A stretch of DNA of 5,239 bases from Bacteroidota bacterium (GTDB lineage Bacteria; Bacteroidota; Bacteroidia; B-17B0; Aurantibacillaceae). A program made the position numbers and the translations under genes. The stretch's first letter is position 1. Every line of letters starts with the position of its first letter. The notes under the pieces were generated by a model. It had not been told where the DNA came from. It saw nothing but the letters and a program-made list of their open reading frames with translations, and did not search any database. This document shows, in pieces, positions 1 through 5,239 of the stretch. The stretch covers positions 1 through 5,239 of the forward strand of contig JANYGR010000561.1 of NCBI GenBank assembly GCA_025359355.1, written 5' to 3'.

Positions 1-1129
1 CATCTAACGAAAAAATACTGTTTTCGCTATATTTGGCGCATAACAACCGTTCATCAAAACTAATTTCTTCTCTAAATGTTTTTGTAAATGCATATACATC
101 AACAAAGGCTAATTTTTTTTCGGTAGCAATATGTTTAATACACTCGTTATAAGAAGCTATTGCCTGTTGCACATGAGCTATTTCTTCATGCGTTAGCATA
201 TACTTTTTAGGAATAGGAAGTTCTGCCGTCAAGTATTTATCTTTACTAGGATCTAATTGAATTTCTAAAATTAATAACTCTCCTTTTTCAATTTGACGAA
301 TAGTATGTGGTTTACCTGGGTCATTAATTACAAAAGCATTTCTACCTTCATGAAACTGTAATCCAACTTCCTGATATCGTATGGTTAATTGATTGGCTTG
401 AGATTGATTGAGTATTAAACCATCATAAGGAATTACTGTAAAGTATGGAACAGCCGTAATATCAGCCAAATTTGCAATAGCACCTTCCGCTCCTTGTTCG
501 GTTAAAGCATCAACAACTGCTTCTAAACTTTTATTAAATCCTACTCCTATAGCGCCATCCATAGGTGTAATACCATCCATTGTTCCGCCAGACGATGCAT
601 AAGTTAAAACATCATTATTGCCAATAAATAAAGTAAAAAACGTTGGGTGTAATGCCAAGGCATCTGATAAAATAGAAGCTGTTGCAGGATTTGAAGCCAT
701 CCGTGTAAAAAACGGATTATAATTTCCTGCACCATTTTGAGGGTTTCCCACACCAGGTATTACCATCGATGTAAGCTTAGCACTTGGCGCACTTATATTA
801 TTAAATGGTCCTTGACTTTTAAAAATATTTTCAACAAAAACAGATAAGTCGCCTTGAGGAGCAAGGTATGCGGGCGTTTCAACAAACCCTTCTTTTTTTA
901 ATATGATTCGTGAATTTCCATAAAAACCAACACCTACGGAATGAGGCTTCATGAAAGGTTGTTTAAAATTGCCGCCACCTATTAATTTGAATTGTTCAGC
1001 TAATAAACCAGCGAATGAATGCAACTGGCCTTCGTAAAACAAGGCGCCGTCTGTATAACCCGAAGTAATAGAATCTCCTAACGCTACATATTGACTTAAA
1101 TTAATGTGTTCGTGTTTATTAAGAGGCAT
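1..1129 (-). CDS. SGNH/GDSL-type hydrolase, C-terminus cut by the left window edge
   Basis: This frame is open for 376 codons from an ATG at 1129 to the window edge. It reads as an SGNH/GDSL-fold hydrolase (esterase/lipase-like), of the kind common in Bacteroidota. Block I is GDSIT at residues 18-22, with Ser20 as the expected nucleophile. VIPGVGN at about 123-129 is a plausible block II, and GNND at 170-173 is block III, which supplies the oxyanion-hole Asn. The last complete codons read FSLD, and the next base is G, which fits the start of block V (D-x-x-H). Asp376 is therefore probably the catalytic Asp, with the His just outside the window. The start is firm: no ATG, GTG or TTG lies between it and an in-frame TGA 54 bases upstream. 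The N-terminus (MPLNKHEHINLSQYVALGDS) has no signal peptide or lipobox, although many relatives are exported lipoproteins. The gene lies 67 bases after the monooxygenase-like gene and is probably co-transcribed with it. The substrate is unknown. Confidence 0.88.
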   Translation of the reverse strand, partial: MPLNKHEHINLSQYVALGDSITSGYTDGALFYEGQLHSFAGLLAEQFKLIGGGNFKQPFMKPHSVGVGFYGNSRIILKKEGFVETPAYLAPQGDLSVFVENIFKSQGPFNNISAPSAKLTSMVIPGVGNPQNGAGNYNPFFTRMASNPATASILSDALALHPTFFTLFIGNNDVLTYASSGGTMDGITPMDGAIGVGFNKSLEAVVDALTEQGAEGAIANLADITAVPYFTVIPYDGLILNQSQANQLTIRYQEVGLQFHEGRNAFVINDPGKPHTIRQIEKGELLILEIQLDPSKDKYLTAELPIPKKYMLTHEEIAHVQQAIASYNECIKHIATEKKLAFVDVYAFTKTFREEISFDERLLCAKYSENSIFSLD

Positions 1130-1196
1130 GATACTTATGTTCGTTATAGCGGATAAACAATCGTTACTTTTGGTACCTCAAGATACAAAAAATAAA
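1130..1196. other. Short intergenic gap between the two leftward genes
   Basis: These 67 bases separate the stop of the monooxygenase-like gene from the ATG of the SGNH hydrolase gene. I see no hairpin followed by a T-tract in the leftward direction, no copy of the palindrome found elsewhere in the window, and no strong leftward -7 element. This supports read-through from the upstream gene, although a weak internal promoter cannot be excluded. Confidence 0.5.
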
Positions 1197-2195
1197 TTAA
1201 ACCAAACTAACCAACGCATTTAAACTTTGTTCGTATTCTTTTCGTATTCTTACAACAACTTCTTCGCAAGAAATAATATCATGAATTAATTCTGATGATT
1301 TTCCTGCTGTCCATAAGGTATTGTAATTATTAGGTAAAATCGATTTCTCTAATTTTTTCATCCCTCTTATTTGTACGAGCATTTTAAACCATTTTTTAGT
1401 TTGAGAATTATTGCTTAACCATTTCTCAAACCAATTTTGAGTATAACCCATTTTTTTGGCAGACTCGTTATTGATCACTGCGCAAGGAGTTCCTGATAAT
1501 TTGGTAGTCATCACAATATCATCCATACCCGAAGATACAATGGCGTTTTTATAATTATCATTTACGCCTGCTTCTGTCGTTGCAATAAAACGTGTACCGA
1601 TAGATACCCCGCTTGCTCCTAATACTTGCACCGACAATAATCCTGAACCATTAGTAATACCACCAGCAGCAATTACTGGCACCGAAGAAAAATGCTCTTT
1701 TAAAGCAGGAATTAATACTTGCAAGGGATTAGGTCCTGCATGCCCTCCAGCCCCTTGTCCAACAGCAATAAAACCATCACAGTTAGCATCTAAACATTTT
1801 TTTGCATGAGGAATATTAGTCACATCACAAAACACCTTTCCTCCATATTGATGAGCGCCATCAATAACATCTTTAGGATTACCTAACGACGTAATAAAAA
1901 ATGGCACCTTCTTTTCAAGACATATTTTAGTATGTTTTATGGATAATGGGTTTGATTTTTGGACAATAATATTTACTCCATAGCTTCCTTTATAATTTTT
2001 GCTATATTCATTTAATTCATCTAATACTTTTTCTAATTCCCCCTCTTTTCTGTAATTTAGTGTGGGGAAAGTAGCCATGATACCAGCACGTATTCCAGCT
2101 TTCATCATTTCCATATTGCTTACTAAAAACATGGGAGCCATTATTACAGGAAAATCAATCCCTAATAATTCCTTCAAACTATTTTCACTTTTCAT
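1197..2195 (-). CDS. Nitronate monooxygenase-family FMN flavoprotein (2-nitropropane dioxygenase-like)
   Basis: The product is a complete 332-residue TIM-barrel flavoprotein of the nitronate monooxygenase / 2-nitropropane dioxygenase family, presumably cytosolic. Visible hallmarks are PVIMAPM at residues 16-22 (first strand, FMN contact), GQGAGGHAG at 146-154 with His152 at the place of the catalytic His of characterised nitronate monooxygenases, PVIAAGGIT at 173-181 and GASGVSIGTRF at 193-203 (phosphate-binding loops). The length is normal for the family. The start is fixed by a TAG immediately before the ATG. Family members oxidise alkyl nitronates, but the fold is shared with FabK, the FMN-dependent enoyl-ACP reductase, so the label gives little certainty about substrate. 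It is transcribed divergently from the acyl-CoA synthetase, with 94 bases between them that hold a palindromic operator and a good -7 element for this gene. That placement suggests, but does not prove, a role in acyl-CoA or lipid metabolism. Confidence 0.9.
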   Translation of the reverse strand: MKSENSLKELLGIDFPVIMAPMFLVSNMEMMKAGIRAGIMATFPTLNYRKEGELEKVLDELNEYSKNYKGSYGVNIIVQKSNPLSIKHTKICLEKKVPFFITSLGNPKDVIDGAHQYGGKVFCDVTNIPHAKKCLDANCDGFIAVGQGAGGHAGPNPLQVLIPALKEHFSSVPVIAAGGITNGSGLLSVQVLGASGVSIGTRFIATTEAGVNDNYKNAIVSSGMDDIVMTTKLSGTPCAVINNESAKKMGYTQNWFEKWLSNNSQTKKWFKMLVQIRGMKKLEKSILPNNYNTLWTAGKSSELIHDIISCEEVVVRIRKEYEQSLNALVSLV

Positions 2196-2218
2196 CTAAA
2201 ATATATTTTGATTTAATA

Positions 2219-2226
2219 CAAATATA
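2219..2226 (-). promoter_or_regulatory. Predicted -7 promoter element for the monooxygenase-like gene
   Basis: Read on the minus strand this is TATATTTG, a perfect match to the Bacteroidota -7 consensus TAnnTTTG. It lies 23 bases before the ATG at 2195, giving a leader of roughly 15-20 bases. The palindrome at 2235-2248 begins 8 bases upstream of it and reaches toward the -33 position, where no clear TTTG element is visible. The identical octamer precedes the MarR gene. Confidence 0.55.
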
Positions 2227-2285
2227 AGTTATTTTTATGCATGCATAACACTTATTTTACATTAAATAATAGCTTATAACTTATA
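2223..2285. repeat. 10-base inverted repeat flanking the divergent operator
   Basis: TATAAGTTAT at 2223-2232 and its exact reverse complement ATAACTTATA at 2276-2285 are separated by 43 bases and bracket the palindrome at 2235-2248. The left arm overlaps the -7 element of the leftward gene, and the right arm ends 4 bases before the synthetase ATG. In DNA this AT-rich a chance match is quite possible, so a regulatory role is only a guess. Confidence 0.3.
2235..2248. promoter_or_regulatory. Palindromic operator, probable MarR binding site (divergent region)
   Basis: TTATGCATGCATAA is a perfect 14-base palindrome between two divergent genes, 41 bases before the synthetase ATG and 39 bases before the monooxygenase-like ATG. 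A copy with one central change (A to G) lies 30 bases before the MarR gene. Two-fold symmetric sites of this size are typical for MarR dimers, and such proteins usually control their own gene and adjacent divergent genes. Assignment to the MarR protein encoded here is inference from position and repetition. Confidence 0.65.
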
Positions 2286-2289
2286 CATT

Positions 2290-4062
2290 ATGGATAACAT
2301 AGAAAATTTCAGACTTTTTGATTTCTTAGATCATTTGAAACAAATGCCTTTAAAAGATGATGCTCTGGCAGCAAAAGAAAATGGCGTATGGAAAAAATAT
2401 AGCACACAAGAATATATTGATACAGTAAACATATTGAGTTATGCTTTCCTTCATATTGGAATTAAACCAGGTGATAAAATTGGGTTAATATCTAATAACC
2501 GACCAGAGTGGAATTTTATTGATTATGCCTGTTCACAAACAGGAAGTATCAATACGCCATTGTACCCAACAATAAGCGATCATGATTTAAAATATGTGAT
2601 TGCTGACGCAGGTATTACTTATTTTTTTGTGTCTAATCAGGCCGCGTACGACAAAGTAAAAGCCTGTTCTGAAAATTCAACAATCAAAGAAATTTATTCA
2701 TTCTCAAAAATAGAAGGCGTTCCTTGCTTACAAGATTTAATTAGCATCGGCAAAAATAATCCTCATGCAGAAGAACTTGAAAAAATTAAAGCTGGTATTA
2801 AAAACACAGATTTAGCAACACTAATATATACATCCGGAACAACTGGTAATCCTAAAGGTGTAATGTTATCTCATAAAAATTTTGCTACGAATGTGCATGC
2901 TACAAAAGATCTTTGTCCGTTTGAACATAGTTGGCGCGCCCTAAGCTTTTTGCCATTAAATCACGTGTATGAACGTATGTTATCTTATTTATATATCAGC
3001 AGGGGAATGTCGGTATATTACGCCGAAAGCATTGATACGATTGGTGATAATTTAAAAGAAGTAAAACCGCAAGTATTTGTTACGGTGCCTCGTTTGTTAG
3101 AAAAAGTATATGAAAAAATAGTAACAACAGGTTCTCAATTAACAGGTATAAAAAAAATGCTTTTTTATTGGGCACTTAATTTAGGTTTAAGATATGAGCA
3201 GCATCGCGCTAATGGTTGGTGGTATGAATTTCAATTAATGATTGCCAACAAAATAATTTTCAATAAATGGAGAGATGCACTTGGTGGAAATATAGTAGGG
3301 ATTGTTTCTGGAGGCTCTGCTCTTCAACCCCGCTTAGCAAGGGTGTTTCACGCAGCTAAAATAAAAGTGTTAGAAGGTTATGGTTTAACAGAAACTTCTC
3401 CCGTAATATCGGTAAATTGTTATAATGACAATGATGAAAAAATAGGTACTGTGGGTCCTATTATAAATAATGTTCAAGTAAAGTTTGAGGAAGATGGCGA
3501 AATATGTGTAAAAGGCCCTAATATAATGTTAGGCTATTATAATTTACCAGAGTTGACAAAAGAATCGTTTGATGCAGATGGTTGGTTTCACACGGGAGAT
3601 ATTGGTGTTATCGTTGACGGTCGTTTTTTAAAAATCACAGATCGTAAAAAAGAAATGTTTAAAACATCAGGTGGGAAATATATTACGCCTCAGATTACAG
3701 AAAATAAATTGAAAGAAAGTCGTTTCATTGAACAAGCCATGGTTATTGGTGAAAACGAGAAATTTCCTTCAGCCTTTATTGTTCCTTCTTTCACATTTTT
3801 AAAAACGTGGTGCGGAAAGCATAATATACAATACACGACAAATGCAGAAATGATTAACAATGAACAAATCAAAAATCGTATTATGGGGGAAGTTGAGCTA
3901 ACAAATAATGGCCTTGCTCAATACGAAAAAATTAAAAAAATTGAACTGCTTCCTAAAGAATGGAGTGTAGAAAGCGGAGAAATGACTCCAAAAATGTCGT
4001 TGAAACGCAAAATTATTATGTTGGATAATAAAGCAGCTTACGACCGCATATACCCATCTTAA
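2290..4062 (+). CDS. Long-chain acyl-CoA synthetase (AMP-forming, COG1022 / FAA type)
   Basis: This complete 590-residue adenylate-forming enzyme activates fatty acids with ATP and CoA to acyl-CoA, the entry step to beta-oxidation or lipid synthesis. Visible motifs in order are: YTSGTTGNPKG at 180-190 (A3 P-loop), PLNHVYERM at 222-230 (typical of the FAA branch), GYGLTET at 363-369 (A5), GWFHTGDIG at 431-439 (A7, with the ribose-binding Asp), and DRKKEMFKTSGGKYITP at 451-467 (A8 hinge). The C-terminal domain carries the A10 region EMTPKMSLKRK at 564-574. No signal peptide is present, and attachment to the membrane would be peripheral. The ATG is the only reasonable start, because an in-frame TAA lies at 2263-2265. 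The gene is followed after 66 bases by the MarR gene with its own promoter. It is commonly annotated fadD, but it belongs to the FAA-like branch and is not a clear E. coli FadD orthologue, so no symbol is given. Chain-length preference cannot be read from the sequence. Confidence 0.93.
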   Translation: MDNIENFRLFDFLDHLKQMPLKDDALAAKENGVWKKYSTQEYIDTVNILSYAFLHIGIKPGDKIGLISNNRPEWNFIDYACSQTGSINTPLYPTISDHDLKYVIADAGITYFFVSNQAAYDKVKACSENSTIKEIYSFSKIEGVPCLQDLISIGKNNPHAEELEKIKAGIKNTDLATLIYTSGTTGNPKGVMLSHKNFATNVHATKDLCPFEHSWRALSFLPLNHVYERMLSYLYISRGMSVYYAESIDTIGDNLKEVKPQVFVTVPRLLEKVYEKIVTTGSQLTGIKKMLFYWALNLGLRYEQHRANGWWYEFQLMIANKIIFNKWRDALGGNIVGIVSGGSALQPRLARVFHAAKIKVLEGYGLTETSPVISVNCYNDNDEKIGTVGPIINNVQVKFEEDGEICVKGPNIMLGYYNLPELTKESFDADGWFHTGDIGVIVDGRFLKITDRKKEMFKTSGGKYITPQITENKLKESRFIEQAMVIGENEKFPSAFIVPSFTFLKTWCGKHNIQYTTNAEMINNEQIKNRIMGEVELTNNGLAQYEKIKKIELLPKEWSVESGEMTPKMSLKRKIIMLDNKAAYDRIYPS

Positions 4063-4083
4063 AAAATAGTTAAAAAATATATA

Positions 4084-4099
4084 ATTATGCGTGCATAAT
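4084..4099. promoter_or_regulatory. Palindromic operator, probable MarR autoregulatory site
   Basis: ATTATGC-GT-GCATAAT is an inverted repeat with 7-base arms and a 2-base centre. Its core, TTATGCGTGCATAA at 4085-4098, differs from the palindrome at 2235-2248 at one central base only. It starts 12 bases upstream of the -7 element and covers the place where a -33 element should lie, a position suited to repression by blocking RNA polymerase. As a hairpin it would have a 2-base loop and no T-tract after it, so it is not a good terminator for the synthetase gene. Confidence 0.68.
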
Positions 4100-4110
4100 A
4101 AATTATTACG

Positions 4111-4118
4111 TATATTTG
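4111..4118 (+). promoter_or_regulatory. Predicted -7 promoter element for the MarR-dehydrogenase operon
   Basis: TATATTTG matches the Bacteroidota -7 consensus TAnnTTTG exactly. It ends 10 bases before the MarR ATG, so transcription would start only a few bases ahead of the start codon. No TTTG-like -33 element is seen, since the palindrome at 4084-4099 occupies that place. The promoter would allow the MarR and dehydrogenase genes to be transcribed independently of the synthetase. Confidence 0.6.
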
Positions 4119-4128
4119 CTCCCGAACT

Positions 4129-4578
4129 ATGAGTAAAAAACACACAGAAACAATTGATTCTAAATTAAAAACGACTTGGCAAGTAGTGAGTCGTATGTAT
4201 AATGTAGAGGCTTCATTACATGATTTAACAATAGCAATGGGACATTTTTTATTAAATATAGATAGTCACGAAGGATCTTATGCCTCCGATATTGCTCCAT
4301 TATTAGGTATGGAAAGTACATCCTTATCTCGCATTACATTATCACTTGAGAAAAAAAAATTAATTCAACGCATACCTGATAAAACAGATAGACGTAAAAT
4401 AAAAATTGTTTTAACTCAAAAAGGAAAAGCGTCAAAAGATCTCGCTAAAAACGTAGTTAGAAATTTTAATCATTTAGTTGAACTCAAATTAGGTAAAGAA
4501 AAAATTGATACTTTTTTTAAAACCTTAGATGAAATAACAGCCCTTGCAGAAGAACGAAATAAATTAATTAAACTTTAA
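4129..4578 (+). CDS. MarR-family transcriptional regulator
   Basis: The product is a complete 149-residue winged helix-turn-helix protein of normal MarR length. The helix-turn-helix covers about residues 50-76 (ASDIAPLLGMESTSLSRI, with the recognition helix near 63-73). The wing follows at about 82-96 with the signature DKTDRRKIKIVLTQKG (84-99), including the Asp-Arg-Arg typical of the family. Helices at both ends (about 8-45 and 101-147) would form the dimer interface. There is no Cys in the protein, so thiol-based redox sensing as in OhrR is ruled out and a small ligand is more likely. In-frame TAA upstream leaves ATG 4129 as the only good start. The gene lies between acyl-CoA synthetase and 3-hydroxyacyl-CoA dehydrogenase genes, and palindromes before it and before the synthetase gene are near-identical. 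I infer an autoregulated repressor of fatty-acid degradation, perhaps released by acyl-CoA, as for CouR-type MarR proteins that bind CoA thioesters. The ligand is not proven. Confidence 0.92.
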   Translation: MSKKHTETIDSKLKTTWQVVSRMYNVEASLHDLTIAMGHFLLNIDSHEGSYASDIAPLLGMESTSLSRITLSLEKKKLIQRIPDKTDRRKIKIVLTQKGKASKDLAKNVVRNFNHLVELKLGKEKIDTFFKTLDEITALAEERNKLIKL

Positions 4579-4592
4579 ATTAAACGCAGTAA

Positions 4593-5239
4593 ATGAAAAG
4601 ACTAATTCAAAAAGTAGCCGTATTAGGCTCAGGCGTTATGGGTAGCCGTATTGCATGTCACTTTGCAAACATCGGTTGCGAAGTATTATTGTTAGATATT
4701 ACACCAAAAGAACCCAACGATGCAGAAAAAGCAAAAAACTTAACTCTTGAAAGTAAAGCCGTAAGAAATCGTATCGTGAATGATGCCTTGCAATTTGCAT
4801 TAAAGTCAAATCCATCTCCAATTTATAAAAAGGAATTTGCAACACGAATTTCTACAGGTAATTTTGAAGATGATATGTCTAAAATTAGCAATTACGACTG
4901 GGTTATTGAAGTAGTTGTTGAAAATTTAGACATCAAAAAAAAGGTATACGAACAGGTTGAGAAATTCAGAAAACCAGGTTCGTTAATTACATCTAATACA
5001 TCTGGTATTCCCATTCATTTAATGGCTGAAGGGCGTAGCGAAGATTTTAAAGATAATTTCTGTGGCACACACTTTTTCAATCCTCCACGTTATTTAAAAT
5101 TATTAGAAATTATTCCAACGCCTCACACTAACCCTGAGGTTGTTTCATTTTTAATGGAATATGGCGAAAAGTTTTTAGGAAAAACAACCGTGTTATGTAA
5201 AGATACTCCTGCCTTCATTGCTAACCGAGTTGGCGTGTA
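4593..5239 (+). CDS. fadN: 3-hydroxyacyl-CoA dehydrogenase, FadN type, C-terminus cut by the right window edge
   Basis: The frame is open for 215 codons to the window edge and encodes the NAD-binding part of an L-3-hydroxyacyl-CoA dehydrogenase, which oxidises 3-hydroxyacyl-CoA to 3-ketoacyl-CoA in beta-oxidation. The Rossmann motif GSGVMG is at residues 12-17, EVVVEN at 106-111, SNTSG at 134-138 with Ser137, GTHFFNP at 158-164 with His160, and LLEIIP at 170-175 with Glu172. His and Glu are 12 residues apart, as in the catalytic pair of known enzymes, and Asn211 in NRVG fits the conserved Asn. LGSGVMGSRIACHFANIG and NLTLESKAVRNRI resemble Bacillus FadN. Proteins of that type run to nearly 800 residues and carry a C-terminal enoyl-CoA hydratase-like domain, which would lie outside the window. 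An in-frame TAA directly before the ATG fixes the start. The 14-base gap to the MarR gene indicates one operon. The symbol rests on recalled similarity, not on a search. Confidence 0.9.
   Translation, partial: MKRLIQKVAVLGSGVMGSRIACHFANIGCEVLLLDITPKEPNDAEKAKNLTLESKAVRNRIVNDALQFALKSNPSPIYKKEFATRISTGNFEDDMSKISNYDWVIEVVVENLDIKKKVYEQVEKFRKPGSLITSNTSGIPIHLMAEGRSEDFKDNFCGTHFFNPPRYLKLLEIIPTPHTNPEVVSFLMEYGEKFLGKTTVLCKDTPAFIANRVGV

Noticed and set aside
1165..1172. TACTTTTG on the plus strand, an exact TAnnTTTG match
   Set aside because: It points into the 3' end of the leftward monooxygenase-like gene with no rightward gene to serve and no TTTG at the right distance upstream. It could be an antisense promoter, but a chance match in AT-rich DNA is more likely.
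1171..1178. Small palindrome around GGTACC between the two leftward genes
   Set aside because: It is only six symmetric bases, has no extended stem or T-tract, and is unlike the MarR-associated palindrome.
2253..2260. TATTTTAC as the -7 element for the acyl-CoA synthetase gene
   Set aside because: It misses two of the six fixed consensus positions, including the final G, and similar sequences occur by chance throughout this AT-rich gap. No synthetase promoter is called.
3690..3872. Open frame of 60 codons on the minus strand inside the acyl-CoA synthetase gene
   Set aside because: It lies wholly within a well-supported gene, its translation shows no recognisable domain, and it has no promoter or start context. 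It is a shadow of the real gene.
4084..4099. The palindrome as a rho-independent terminator for the acyl-CoA synthetase gene
   Set aside because: The loop would be 2 bases, the stem is AT-rich and no T-tract follows. Its match to the other palindrome, which does not follow any gene end, points to a protein-binding site.
3898..4143. Open frame of 81 codons on the minus strand across the synthetase end and the MarR start
   Set aside because: It overlaps two solid genes and the MarR promoter, and its translation is a Phe/Asn-rich mirror of AT-rich coding DNA with no family features.

Overview
The window looks like chromosomal DNA from a member of the Bacteroidota. It is strongly AT-rich, none of the five start codons has a convincing Shine-Dalgarno sequence, two promoters carry an exact match to the Bacteroidota -7 element TAnnTTTG, and the SGNH/GDSL protein is of a type known mainly from that phylum. 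I cannot place it more finely from the sequence alone.

Layout. Two genes run leftward on the minus strand. An FMN-dependent nitronate monooxygenase-like protein (2195 to 1197) comes first, followed 67 bases later by an SGNH/GDSL-fold hydrolase that starts at 1129 and runs off the left edge. Three genes run rightward: a long-chain acyl-CoA synthetase (2290-4062), a MarR-family regulator (4129-4578) and, 14 bases after it, the N-terminal part of a FadN-type 3-hydroxyacyl-CoA dehydrogenase (from 4593, cut by the right edge). No RNA genes, mobile elements or CRISPR arrays are visible, and no intergenic stretch exceeds about 100 bases.

How the genes fit together. The rightward genes form a fatty-acid activation and beta-oxidation module: the synthetase makes acyl-CoA, the dehydrogenase oxidises 3-hydroxyacyl-CoA, and a local MarR protein sits between them. 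The main new observation is one palindrome, TTATGC(A/G)TGCATAA, found exactly twice in the window: in the divergent region between the monooxygenase and the synthetase (2235-2248), and just before the MarR gene (core 4085-4098). On its downstream side, both for the MarR gene and for the leftward monooxygenase gene, lies the same octamer TATATTTG, a perfect -7 element. This suggests one autoregulated MarR switch over the synthetase, the monooxygenase-like gene (perhaps with the SGNH gene) and the MarR-dehydrogenase operon. It would make the monooxygenase-like protein a probable member of a lipid-related regulon. This is inference from sequence layout only.

I see no wholly new type of system. 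The genes belong to known families, and the interest lies in the regulatory wiring and in the presence of the two leftward genes in it.
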